Translations under genes and position numbers: made by a program
The notes under the pieces: generated by a model
What the model was told of the DNA's origin: nothing
The model's input: the letters and a program-made list of their open reading frames with translations, nothing else
Databases searched by the model: none
Part shown: piece by piece, positions 35,458-46,980 of the stretch
How positions within the stretch are numbered: position 1 is the first letter of the stretch
Layout: every line of letters starts with the position of its first letter
NCBI GenBank assembly: GCA_014706295.1
Contig: JACSVZ010000003.1
Span: 1,641,047 to 1,705,046, forward strand
Length of the DNA: 64,000 nucleotides
Direction: 5' to 3'
Source of the DNA: Lycocorax pyrrhopterus obiensis
Lineage: Eukaryota; Chordata; Aves; Passeriformes; Paradisaeidae

Positions 35458-36309
35458 TCTTGGGATGAACAATTCCTGCACAGAGGATTCCCGGGATAGT
35501 GAGAGGGTGTGGTGTCCCCATGGAGATGTGGCTGCAGAAGGGGACAAAGCCCTGCAGCAGGTCCTGCTCACCCTGGCTCTTGTGCCCTGAGCTCTCTCTC
35601 AGTGCTGTGAACAGACTCCTGTTACTGATTTTTAAGGCCAGTTCCTGCTGTAAGTAGTTTTAATGCCATGTTTAGCCACAACAGGGATTTTCATACAATT
35701 GGGAGCACCAAGGGGCAGATTCCCAGCTCAGGGGATCGGTTCAGTATCTCACTGTTATTGTCAATCATTTAAATTCCCACGGGCTTTTTTCTTTACCTGG
35801 CACAGAAAAAGGCTGTTGGAGGTAAATCCAGTTTGAGCTCTGGAAACAATAACAGTTCTTGCTAATTAAGAACGAGTCACTGGGTGAAAACTGATCCTTC
35901 AATGGGTCTGAAGGCATCTCTGGAGGGTTGAGCTGGGGCAGAGGGGGAGGTGGCAGAGCTGCTGGACACGGAGGAATGAGGGACTGGCAGGAAACCTTGT
36001 GGTGTTTGTGTCTCATGAAGCCCAACAGCTCCTGCTCCTGGCCACAGAAGGGGAAATGGAATTTGGGTTGGTGGTGGGATACCACAGCTCTGTGCAACCT
36101 TGGCAGGGCACAGGGAGTCCCTCAGGGTTCTCCCTGCACATAAAGGAATTTGGGTTGGATGTTCATTTGTTACTTAGGGATCAGGGAATTGCTGTGTCTC
36201 AGAGCTTGAGGGAACAGAGTACCTGTAGAGCCACGTGTGGCTTCCGTCCCCGTGGGATTTCTGACATCCCTCTGGACAAGGTACATGGGATGTCTGAGCA
36301 TGCTGCACT
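35458..36309. other. Unique DNA, no gene seen
   Basis: About 850 bases of presumed intron; no recognised exon or repeat. Confidence 0.45.
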
Positions 36310-36985
36310 CACAGAATCACAGAATTCTTTAGTTTGGGAAAGCTCTCAAAGATCACCCAAATCCCTCCATTGCCCAGCACTGGCAAGGCCACCACTGACC
36401 CCTGTCCCCAGGTGCCACATCCACAGGGCTGTTCAATCCCTCCAGGGATGGGGACTCCAGCACTGCCCTGGGCAGCTGTGCCAGGGCTGGACAATCCTTT
36501 CCATGAAGAAATGGTCCCAATATCCAACCTGCCCCTCCCCTGGCACAGCCTGAGGCCGTTCCCTCTCCTCCTGTCCCTGTTCCCTGGGAGCAGAGCCCGA
36601 CCCCCCCCGGCTGCCCCCTCCTGTCAGGGAGTTGTGCAGAGCCACAAGGTCCCCCCTGAGCCTCCTTTGCTCCAGGCTGAGCCCCTTTCCCAGCTCCCTC
36701 AGCCGCTCCTGGGGCTCCAGCCCCTTCCCAGCTCCGTTCCCTTCCCTGGACACGCTCCAGCCCCTCCAGGGCTCTCTTGTCAGGAGGGTCCCAGAGCTGC
36801 CCCAGCACTGGAGGTGCCCCAGCGGTGCCAGCACAGGGGACAGGCCCTGCCCTGCTCCTGCTGCCACCCCAGGGCTGGCACAGCCCAGGTGCCCTTGGCC
36901 TCTTGCCCACCTGGGCACCCTTGGGCTCGTGTCCAGCCGCTGTCACCGGCACCCCCAGGGCCTTTCCCGCTGGGCACTCTCCAGC
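36310..36985 (-). mobile_element. CR1 LINE fragment, longest minus copy of its type
   Basis: Starts CACAGAATCACAGAATTCTT and runs through AAGAAATGGTCCCAATATCC and GCCAGCACAGGGGACAGGCC. It reaches TTGCCCACCTGGGCACCCTT and GGCACCCCCAGGGCCTTTCC. The last blocks match the 5' part of the plus copy at 49786-50390, so the element border can be drawn by comparing the two. Confidence 0.92.
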
Positions 36986-38540
36986 CGTGTTGGTTTGCTC
37001 CCGGCTCCTGTCCCAGGCGATGCAGCAGGAGCAGGTTGCCCTCTCCTGGCACGCTGCTTCCATGGATTCCTGGCTGCCTGTGGAGCTCCGTTTGCTGCGA
37101 GGTCTCCCAGCTCTTGAGTAAGCCCTGTCCCTGCGGAGAGCCCGGCCTTGAAGGAGCCGAGGTTATTTGCTGCCTGTGCTTGACTTTACAACTGGCCTTT
37201 AATGGATGTCTTGGAAAAGAGGGATTTGCCAGCCAGACCCTGCTCGGACACTCCGGTGGGGCAGGAGAGTCAGAGCTGCTCCTCTCCCACCATTCCAGCC
37301 CCTTTCCCAGCCCCAGGCAGAGCCCTCAGGCTGCTCACAGCATGTGGGGACCCCCAAATTTCCCCTGCACCGGCACTCCAGGCTGGAAGTGGCTCATCCA
37401 GCCGGGCTGTGCTGGCACCTTGTGGTGCCTGTGCTCCTGCAGCGCCTCGGCTCCTCCCAGCGCTGCAATCTGATGCCGGCAGAGGCTCCTTTGGGGCATT
37501 TCCCCCGGTCCACCTGGGAAATTTATAATTCTTGTGGAGTTTTAGGAGTCTTTAAGCTAAAATTGTCACTCTAGGGAGTGAAGATCAACTTGCAGAGGAT
37601 ATAATGCCACTTTTATTCTGCTCAGCTTTTTATTTTATTCGAGGAAAATCTCTGTTCTGTAATAACTTGGAGCCTGCTCCATTGGCTCCGTCGGTGAGGG
37701 GTGGGATTCATGGAATGCTGCTCCTGTTGGGAGGTCTGCTGAGAGTCTTGGCCCTGCTGGGCTGAGGACATTTGGTGCCCTGGGTGGGCTCAGCAGCCTC
37801 TGCTGCATTATCCCTGTCCTGGGATAAGCGTGAGCAGGGATCCAGCTCCAGCTTCCCTCAGGAGAGACACAAACCTAGCGTGGAGTGCAGAGCCACTTCT
37901 CCGAGGATGGATGCAGCACCAGAGCCTGCCTTTTTCCATGGAAAATGACTTCTCGTGGTGCTGTAATAACATCATGTTGGCAGGGATGCTGCTCCTGGAG
38001 ATGGATAACCAGGGAGTTTTGACCTCAGTTATTAGATTTGTAGCTTCAACTAAAAATTCAGCTCTAAGGAGTGTTTCCAATTTTAAATGAGTCTCCTCAG
38101 GGAGCAGCTCTCCCTCTGGCAGTAACTCATTCACGAGGAACTCAAATATTCATTTACAGTTAAAGCTGGGCAAGGGGAAGGGAAAACAAGGAGGACTGAA
38201 AGCATGACAGGATGATAAACACCCAATTTGGGATTTTCCCCCAAATGTGCTGATAGGAGCTTAAACTGCTGCCAGAGCCTCACTGAGGGGTGTGATGGGT
38301 GTTAGATTTAGGAGCACAGTGGTGACATGGCACACTGGGTGATCCCTCAGCTCCTGACAGGATGGAGGGAGGAAGGGCTGTGCAGAGCCCTTGGATGCAG
38401 ACAGCAGCAGCAAGAAGGATCTGATGGTGTAAGGTGCTGACTCTGACTTGGGAGAGGATGGAGGGGCAGAAAAGCTGTTAATCCTTTTTAAACAAGGTCC
38501 TGGGTGCTGCAGGAGGAGGTTTTCCAGCCGTGGAGGTTGG
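36986..38540. other. Unique DNA, no gene seen
   Basis: About 1.55 kb. 37000-37500 is GC-rich. No supported exon or mobile element. Confidence 0.45.
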
Positions 38541-38780
38541 TTTATGAAGAGGAAGTTCAGTTTGGACATCAGAAAAAATTTCTCCATGGAAAGCATTGTT
38601 AAACATTGGAAGAGGCTGCCCAGGCAGGTTTGGAGTCCCCATCCCTGGAGTGTCCAAGGAAGGGCTGGAGGTGGCACTCAGTGCTCTGGGCTGGGGACAA
38701 GGTGGGCATCAGGCACAGCTTGGACTCGGTGGCCTTGGAAGGATTTTCCAGCCTCAGTGATCCTGGGATTGTGTGGTTCT
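38541..38780 (+). mobile_element. CR1 LINE fragment, diverged
   Basis: TTTATGAAGAGGAAGTTCAG, TCAGAAAAAATTTCTCCATG, CTGGAGTGTCCAAGGAAGGG, TTTTCCAGCCTCAGTGATCC. It follows CR1 order but differs in wording from the other copies, so probably an older subfamily. Confidence 0.75.
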
Positions 38781-40165
38781 GGGGAGGTTGGTGCTCCCAG
38801 TGCTGCCAGGTTCAGAGCTGTGACCTGCAGCCAGCCCGTGAGCACAGCCAGCAGCACTGTTCCCTCTTCCCAGAAATGGTGCAGGGTGTGCTTGTTCCTG
38901 GCAGGGTTCCCTGCTGGAGGAGTACAGCTCATTCCCGTGGAGAGCGGGGTGGAGCGGGCAGTGCTGCTGTCCCGGGGCACTCGGTTACCTGGGTGCTGCT
39001 TGGGGAGCGTTGGAAGAGGTCTCCTGCCTGAATGTAATTCCTGCAGGCTGCAGGGAATGCTGGGCTCCGTGGAGAGCGGCTGCATCTCTGTCTCTGCCTC
39101 TGTGACTGGCTCTGGAGCCGGGTGGTTTTGCTGGTGTTGTGACTCCACAGAACCAGCAATTCCCGTTCCAGTGGGGCTGCATCTCCCTGCCTCAGTTCCC
39201 AGCTAACCCACCTCTCACCTCTCTTCTCTGTCATTTTAAGGCAGCTCAAGTGGCCTCTCCCTTCCCTCTCTGCCCTGGGGAGCCTGACCCAGAGGAGCAT
39301 TTTCCTGCTCCCTTTCCCTCCTTGGCGTCTTGTCAGTAAGCAGTGCAGAGAAAATGTGCTGGAAGGTGAATGTCTGGCTTTAAACAAGGAAAGGAATAAA
39401 AAAACCTCAAATTCCCTCCAGGTTCTGCCTCTGCTCTCCAGTCCCTGGCTGCAGGCTGGAGCTCCTGGATGAACCAAGTTCCTCCAGCAGTCTGGGAGCA
39501 GAACTGTTGGAGTGTGATGGAAAACTCACATGTGAGCTCTTCCAACTGCCTATTTACACTAAAACAAGGATATTTTGGTTATTCCACTGATTTCTGTCTC
39601 GAGGGTGAATTGTGTGACTGAGGAATCCCAGATTTCCATAGCACACAAACTCACCGTGGGATTCAGTGTCACCAGCGTGGGGCACGTGCAGTTTCTCCCA
39701 CTGCAGCAGCATTTTTAGGAGGAATACAATAAACGGAGCCAGGAGCAAACTGTAAAGAAGAAGCCACTTGTTGGGCAGAGCTGCTGAAGAGCCGGCAGGG
39801 ACCTGTTCCTCTGGAGACAGCCTTGGTGGCTGAGCTTGGACCAGGTTGGATTCTGGGCGTCCCTGGGTTGAGATTTGCGGCCTGGAGATGGCAAGAAGGG
39901 GCTTGAACTGCTCAGGACCTACAGTGGTGTTTCCTGGTGATATCCAGGGGCTGGAGTTCTTCTCAGTCAGGAAGGAAAACCTCTCCAGTGTAACTGGTTG
40001 GGTTTTTTCTTTACTTTTTACTATGTAAATAATTGTTTCTTAGATTCACACAGAGCAAGAGAGAAGATCCAATGTTCTCTCCCTGCCTGGAGAAGGTTTA
40101 CAGTGCTGAGTATGTTTCCTTTTGAGAGTCCTAAGAGTTTTCTGACGATGTAGGCACGGGGAGAT
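38781..40165. other. Unique DNA; minus-strand exon-like hydrophobic frame at 39554-39790
   Basis: Mostly without recognised features. On the minus strand around 39655-39780 a frame reads as a hydrophobic segment (LLLAPFIVFLLKMLLQWEKL) that meets a GTGAGT donor-like site at 39654. No homologue recognised; discussed as a finding, not called a gene. Confidence 0.4.
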
Positions 40166-40397
40166 TGGTTTTCCTGGGAGGGAGGAGACGACCAGGAAGG
40201 GTTGGAGAAGAGGCCCTGGCACAGGTTGTCCAGGGTGTTTGTGGATTCCCCTGGATCCCTGGCAGTGTCCAAGGCCAGGCTGGACGGGGCTTGGAGCAGC
40301 CCGGGACAGTGGAAGGTGTCCCTGCCCATGTCAGGGGGAAGAACTGGATGAGCTTTAAGGTCCCTTCCCACCCAAACCGTTCCATGATTCCGTGATA
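40166..40397 (+). mobile_element. CR1 LINE fragment
   Basis: TTGGTTTTCCTGGGAGGGAG, CTGGCACAGGTTGTCCAGGG, GGCTTGGAGCAGCCCGGGAC, and the tail CCGTTCCATGATTCCGTGAT. 5' part diverged, 3' part well kept. Confidence 0.88.
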
Positions 40398-41636
40398 TTT
40401 AAGACACGTTCACTGCACTCCTGTGTGGGTGAATTTATATGGGGTTTTTTTGGGCATCATACTTAAAATAGCAGGAATGTGGGGAGCTGAGGAACACCCA
40501 CCCCTCTAGGAAAGACCTGAAAGAATCAAATTTTATTAAAAACCCCGAAAGCAGCAGAGGATGAAGATGTGTTGAGTGTTTTCCAATACACTGAAGGTTT
40601 TTGCAGAGGGAAGTGGCCGCTTCTCCTTTGTGTCTGCAGGGGGCAGAGACAATCCCTGCAGTTGGAGCAGGGAGATCATTTGAGAGTTGGGAATAACTCC
40701 CTGCCTACAAAACACACGAATCCCAAAGCAGGAACACCTGGAATCAGCGCAGCTGTTTTATTTTGGAATATTTGGGCATTTCTGGAAAGAGTATTTCAAG
40801 GCAGTATTAGATTATATACAGTAAATTATTATATTTAATATCTTATATTTAGTATATCATAGGGTATTTCAGTGCAGGCATAAATCCCCAGAATTATTTT
40901 TAGGTGGTTTTGTCATCATAAGATTTGAAGCAAGGACTTGAAATTGGGCAAGGAACATCTGTGTGTCACCCTTGACGTGCAGCTCTGCCCTGATGTGCTC
41001 CAGAAGAGACCCCAAAAAGGGGCTGGTTTTGGGCTTTTCCATTGGAAACTTGTAAAAGGTGAAATTTCCCAAGTTCCTGTTTTATCTGAGCCCGTTTTCC
41101 ATGTGCTGGGACAGCGCAGCTGCCGTGAGTGAGGTGCAGGAGAGGGAGGAGGAGGAGGAGGAGGAAGAGGAGGAGGAAGAGAAGGAGGAGGAGGCACTCG
41201 CAGCCCTGAGCACGGGGAATGAGAGCTGCGGAGAGGGGAAGGGAAGGGAAGAAATGAGGATATGGAGCCTGCGGAGAGCATCCCGGGGGAAGGCTGGCCT
41301 GGGCTCGGAGCTGTCCGGCGCTGATCCCGCACCCCCCGTCCCTGCTTCCCCTCCGGAGCGCTGGATGAGGAAGAGGTGCTGTGGGAAACGCAGTATGTAA
41401 TTCCCTAAATCCAGCCTGGGGGAGGCAGGAGCGGGGCTGAGCTTTCTGGGTGCAGTGTGTGGGGCCGGGCTCCTTCCGGGTGTGCAGTGGGTTTGGAAGT
41501 GTTCGGGAGAGCCCCTGGAGTTGGTCAGACACTTGAATTGGTTATAAATGGATAAAGTGAGGGGTGTTCCCATATGTGAGGGGTCTCCAGAGGGTCCTGG
41601 TGTGGGGCAGCCCCTCCTCCCACCCCACCCCATGCT
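40398..41636. other. Unique DNA containing a purine-rich tract and a GC-rich block
   Basis: AT-rich from 40740 to 40870, then a GAG/GGA tract at 41141-41193 followed by a CpG-containing block to about 41400. An ATG there opens only about 20 codons, so no gene is called. Confidence 0.4.
41141..41193. repeat. GGA/GAG purine microsatellite
   Basis: Imperfect (GAG)n with interspersed GAA over about 53 bases. It codes for a run of glutamates in one frame, an expected by-product of such repeats. Confidence 0.9.
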
Positions 41637-41726
41637 CAGGCTGGATGGGGCTTGGGGCAACCCCATGGGGCTGGAACGAGATGGGATTTAAGATCCCTTC
41701 CCACCCAACCCATTCCACGATTCTAC
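41637..41726 (+). mobile_element. CR1 LINE 3' end, short copy
   Basis: TCAGGCTGGATGGGGCTTGG, then a gap replacing the usual GGAAGGTGTCCC block, then CCCACCCAACCCATTCCACG. About 90 bases with an internal deletion. Confidence 0.78.
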
Positions 41727-44700
41727 CCAGTGCAGGGAACCTCTGAACCAGGGAGAAGTTATTGTCACTGCTCCAAATAAAGCGTTTCCGATCGATTTTA
41801 ATGGATGAGCTGGAGTTTGAGGTGGTTTGGCCTCACTACTCCTGGCAGGGCTTTGTAACAATCACCTGATGTTTTTATCAGTTGGTTTGGGAGGTGGATG
41901 TGGCAGAGCTGTAAAGATGCTAGAAAATTAGGGATTATGGATGCTTTCAAGATTAACTGGATAATGATAAAGGAGATGTCAGGCTGGAAAGTGCAGCAGC
42001 TGGAGCTGGGAGTGTTGTTGGGAATGCTCGGGAACAGGAAAACAGAATTCTTGAAGTTCTCCAGTTTGTTTTGGAATTTCATCAGACTTGAAAAAGAAGT
42101 GAGACTAAACCCAAACTGCAGCCATCCTCTGACCTACCCGCCTTGTTTTCTTCCAGGCAAAATATTTGGCAGGTAGAAGTTGCATTTTTAAATGGCTTTT
42201 TAAATTTGGTACAGTTTCTGGAAGGTGAATGGTCTGGTGTTGCTGGGAGATCCATGGTCTGGGAGTGTGCTGTGGGATGCTGTGTGTGCCATGGGGAGAT
42301 GGATGGTCTCCTCCTGCTTCCCCTCATTCGTTGCGTTTATCCCAGCCTTTCCCAGGCCCCTCATCCAGCCCTGGGTGTTCCATACCCTCACTCCTGTTCC
42401 CACCTGGGTCACCTCCTGTGGTTCAGTTGCTCAGCAAGAAGTAACATCACGGTTCCAGCATTTCCCGTGGAAAGGAAGGAGAAAGCTCATCCTGACACAG
42501 AGCAACAGGGCAGGGAGCCTTTCCTGGGCACCTTCTGCTGTTCCTGGGACAGGTAACTCTTGGTTTGGAGCGGAGCGAGCTAGATCCAGGGATAAACCTG
42601 CAATTCGTTGATTAACAAGGAACTTCAGGACTGATTTCCAAATGTTCCTGTGAGTGGCTGAGGGTGTGACTTAAATATTGGCAGGAGGAGTTTGGGGGCA
42701 GCTGGCAGAAAAGATGCAGAGCTGTGCCAGTTTGGGAACGTTATCCTGATGGGAGAGGATTTTGGTTCTGTTTTCCATGATCCTGCCATGAGTTCCTGCA
42801 GCAGGAGTGGAGCTGAGTTGTGTCTCCTCCATCCCTGCTGATCACAGGCACCCACAGGGGCTGGGGATGAGGATATGACATAGAACATAAATGTGTGTGT
42901 GTATGTACAGCCCTGGATAGATATTGGCTCTGTTCTCAGTGTCCAAACCCAGATCCTGCCTCCAGCAGGTTCTTGGATCTGCTACCACAGCTGGAAATGC
43001 TTGTTTTGAGCTAAATCCCATCAAGACCTCCCCCTCCTCTCCAATTCGAAATCCAATTTCTTGTGGTGGTCGTTTTCCCATTAAAAACTGCTGGTTCTTA
43101 CCCAAACCATCAATAAATATGCAAATAATTTAATAAAATCTGTGTGTGTATGTGCACTGGCCAGCATTAGTTTCCCTGCCTTGAATGCACAGTGTAAAGA
43201 TAGTGTGATCTTCCTGAATTTCTCTTTTTCCACCCGGAATTCTTTCACAGTCCCTGTCTCTGTATTTAAATGTGTCCACAGAGATTGGTTCCAGCTTAAA
43301 AGCTGGAATAGAAACCTTTCCTTCTTGCTGTAAAATCCTTGTAATCCAGCTGGAGTGGGAAAAAAAAGATCAAATGCAAACTCTTAATCCATGTGGGTCC
43401 TGGAGATTCCCAATTCCCGCTCCATGCTCTGGATCCTGCTGCACGGCACGCAGCAGCTCCCGGCTGCAGCTGCTGGGCTCACACTGAGTTGGGATTTATG
43501 CCGCATTTTTCCTCCGGAATTACTCATTCCCTCGAGACTGGGAAAATTAAGGCTGGGAAAATCCAATGGTTTCGGAATGGAGGGGCGAGAAAATGGATCT
43601 CAGGAGGGCCGGGGCTGGAGGAGCCTCCATGGGGGTTTGTTACGGAGCTGTTGGGATGTGAAATGTGGCCGAGTGAGTAAAATGGATAATGGACTTTCTG
43701 ATAAAAAAAAAAAAGGAATTCTGATCTTTATTTTAAGCCAGTGTCCTAAAAATAACCTCCAGCAGCATTTAAAGGGACAAGCTTCCAAATCTCCCCCTCC
43801 CTCCCCAAAAACCAGCATCCCTCTGGGTTTGGGGCTGGAAATCCACCAGCACCGCTCCGGAGCCGGCCCCATCCGAACCTCCGCGGGATGGGGCTGCTGG
43901 TGGCGTTCTCTATCCCGTTTTTTTTTGGCGGGATGAGGCGATTTTCCGGCAGGGATGGAGTTAAGGGCTGCTCCGTGGTGCATGCTGGTACGAGGCTGGT
44001 TTGATGATGGAGCCGTAGTGCCCTGCTAGCAGCATGTGCCGGGGATGGATGATGGGAAACGTGGCACTGGAATAAGGACATTTCCCTGTGCCGTTCTCTC
44101 TTCATTCCTGTGGGTTTTCCTCCATCCTAAAGCTCCCAGCCATGTAGGAGGCAGCCTCGGCGAGAGCGATCCTGCGGTGGGGATGAAGGGTAGGGGCTGC
44201 TGGGAGACAGGATCCCTCCGCTCCTTCTGCAACGCCGGCTGTCTGAATAAATTCCACAAGGGTCAGTGGCCTTCCCGGCGTTCTGGATGGATCCCCGGGG
44301 CTTCCCTGATGTGCTGGGGAGCGATGGAGGGGCTGCTCTAGTGGGGTGTCTGCCCGGGGCGGGGAGGGGGTGTTTGACCCCACACCGAGGAATATTTAGG
44401 AATGCACGTGTGGAATCTGCCCTGCAGGCATCACGTGCTACAGCCCTGCTGGGTTTGGTTGGAGGTGGACAAAGTGTGGGGCTCCTCCTGCTTTATCAGG
44501 TGTTTAAAAAAATCCGGATTGACTCAGATTTACTCAGTTTTAATACCAAAAAAAAGTTAAATTTGGTGGTAATTTGTTCTTTTCGGGCACCTTTATTTGC
44601 AAAGGGTGTGGCTCTGTTTGTCGTGGGTAAATCAGTCCCTGTGGTGGTGTCAGGATGTATTTTTTTAGTTCTAAGCCAAATTCCTTTGGAGCTGAGATGG

Positions 44701-45054
44701 AATGAGAGTGTTGCTGTGTCGGTCCTGTGCTGCTCCCTGCCCACGCCGTGTGAGAGACAGAGATGTTCTCCAGGAACACTGAGCTGTGATTGAAGGTGTG
44801 CACTAAAATGTCCCGTCTGTTACTGCTCCCTGCGTTATTCCAGGTGTTTCCCAGTAGAGCTCAGGGCTGGGTGTGCAGGAGCACTGTCCTTTATGGGGCA
44901 AAGGATGCTCTGCCCAAATCTGCACTGCTTTGGGGCAGAAATCCCTGTTTTGGTGTTTTTTCCTGAGTGGGATGAAGCAGGATGGGCTGGGGGTGGGTCT
45001 TGCCTTTCAGTTCAACTTTTTGTGTTGCTTCATGGCAGCACAACAATTCATGGA
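41727..45054. other. Unique DNA, no gene seen
   Basis: About 3.3 kb, the second-longest stretch without CR1. Contains an A-run at 43702-43712 and CpG-bearing sequence at 43840-44340. No exon with recognised homology and no RNA gene. Confidence 0.45.
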
Positions 45055-45180
45055 AGTGTTCCAGGCCACGCTGGACAGGCTTGGAGCAGCCTGGGATAGT
45101 GGAAGGTGTCCCTGCCCATGGCTGGGGGTGGAATGGGATGGGCTTTAAGGTCGTTCCCAACCCAACCCATTCCATGATTC
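45055..45180 (+). mobile_element. CR1 LINE 3' end, short copy
   Basis: AGTGTTCCAGGCCACGCTGG, GATAGTGGAAGGTGTCCCTG, and the tail CCCATTCCATGATTC. About 126 bases. The break point is close to that of the copy at 3211. Confidence 0.88.
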
Positions 45181-45456
45181 ATCAGTGGAAGGGCCGAGCA
45201 AACTGCGGTGTCTCCCAGTGAAGGCCGGTGGTGAGAAATGAGGATTTGCAGGATGTTCTTTGCTTTCCTTCCAGACCGGAGACAGCTCCCCTGCTCCTGG
45301 GCACTGGCAGCTCATCACATCCCGCGTTTCATTTCTGTTCCTGCCGTGCTCCAGGGGTGGTGCCTGCAGGGAGCTGGGAGCACCGGGTGATTCACACCTG
45401 GGCCTTGTGGTGGTCAACTCCAAATGTTGCTTCTTTGGTGTAGTTTGGGTTAACAG
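45181..45456. other. Unique spacer between two CR1 copies
   Basis: Unique; nothing recognised. Confidence 0.4.
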
Positions 45457-45720
45457 CACAGGGAATGGCTTCCCACTGCCAGAGGGCAGGGCTGGATGGG
45501 ATATTGGGAAGGAATTGTTCCCTGGGAGAGTGGGGAGGCCCTGGCACAGGGTGCCCAGAGAAGCTGTGGCTGCCCCTGGATCCCTGGCAGTGTCCAAGGC
45601 CAGGCTGGACATTGGGGCTTGGAGCAGCCTGGGATAGTGGAAGGTGTCCCTGCCCATGGCAGGGGGTGGGAATGGATGGGCTTTAAGAACCTTTCCAACC
45701 CAACCCATTCCGTGATCCCA
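45457..45720 (+). mobile_element. CR1 LINE fragment
   Basis: GCACAGGGAATGGCTTCCCA, GGAATTGTTCCCTGGGAGAG, CAGGCTGGACATTGGGGCTT (a small insertion), and the tail CCCATTCCGTGATCCCATAG. Confidence 0.92.
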
Positions 45721-46860
45721 TAGTCCTGTGTCACTCCTCTCCCTCCTGTGGTCCAGCCCTGCTCTCAAGCATCACTTCACAATCAATTATTTTATCTAAA
45801 TGCAATTTCCTTCCCCCAGAAAAGGGTGAGGAAAGGAGGAATGCAAATAGGTCAAATCAAAACTCAAGCAATTGAGGATTTACAGCTGGTTTCAGATGAC
45901 CAAAAAACCCCCAATCTTTTTTATCAAATCCAGATTGTCCCCTTCCCTCTGGTTTCCTTCTCGAGCTGTTTTTCCAGCTGGGTGACGTAAGGACATGCGT
46001 GTTCCAGGAGTTCTGCACAGAGCTTTACATAACGAGGCTTCAGTGGAGAATAAAATGCCCCAAACCAGAATTATTCTCATCAAAAGCTGAAGCCAGCCTT
46101 GTGTGAAAATTCAGGGGAAGGTGAGTGGTGAGCACTGGAGAAACGGGGAGTGGGTTTGGGAACTGCAGGGAGGAACCTGGGGAGATGTTTCCAAGGGTGT
46201 CTGAGGTGAGATTGGAGTATTTCCATGGCTGGGCTGGTCTTTTTCTGCCCCCAAAGCATCTTTTTCCCATTTTATGGTGGTATTTTGGGAAAGCTTTGCA
46301 GTGACATGGAAAATTTTTCCCTGTCTGGTAGGGGAACATCCATTTCACACATGTGGAACAAATTTGACAAACCCAGAGGGTTTGGCCCTGGGACGTGACA
46401 GACAAATATTTTTCATGTTTTAACAGCAAACTGAACACCAAAGCTGGGAAAATGTTGGCTTTTAAAAGCAATTTACTGTAAAAACTGTGATGTGCAAAGT
46501 GTGTCCCTCTGGTAAGCACATTCTCCATTGGAAATGCAATATTTTGGATGGGAAAATACATCCCAAGAAGGCTTTGCTTTTCATTTGGAAATCCTCATGC
46601 TGGGATTTTTTTTTCCTACCAAAATTTTGTCCTTAAATCCACTTATCTCCTCCAAAGGAGCTGTCTGAGATATGTGTAAAATGCTGATGACTTTAATGGG
46701 CAGCCCAGGGAAAAGCTGGGCCTGGCTCTGCTCAGCAGGAGATTCCTTGGGAACAGCAGAGCTCAGCCTGGAGGCTTTGGGTAGCTTTAGGAGTTCCTTT
46801 TGTGCTTGTAAGATAAAACCAATTATTGAATCTTTGGGTTGAGTGATTCAATATTCCTGA
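45721..46860. other. Unique DNA, no gene seen
   Basis: About 1.1 kb, AT-rich at 46210-46680. No exon or repeat recognised. Confidence 0.45.
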
Positions 46861-46980
46861 ATGATTGGATTGGAAGGGACCTTAAAGCTCCTCCAGTGCC
46901 ACCTGGGCAGGGACACCTTCCGCTATCCCAGGGTGCTCCAAGTCCTGTCCAGCCTGGCCTTGGACACTTCCAGAGGTGGG
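46861..46980 (-). mobile_element. CR1 LINE 3' end, short copy
   Basis: TTGGATTGGAAGGGACCTTA, CTCCAGTGCCACCTGGGCAG, GCCTTGGACACTTCCAGAGG. Tail lost or degraded; about 120 bases. Confidence 0.8.

Noticed and set aside
36334..37473. 379-codon plus-strand ORF
   Set aside because: Its first 200 or so codons are antisense CR1 sequence (36310-36985); the remainder has no recognised domain.
41059..41400. Glutamate-rich 113-codon ORF
   Set aside because: The glutamate run is a GAG/GGA microsatellite. No splice-supported exon and no family match.
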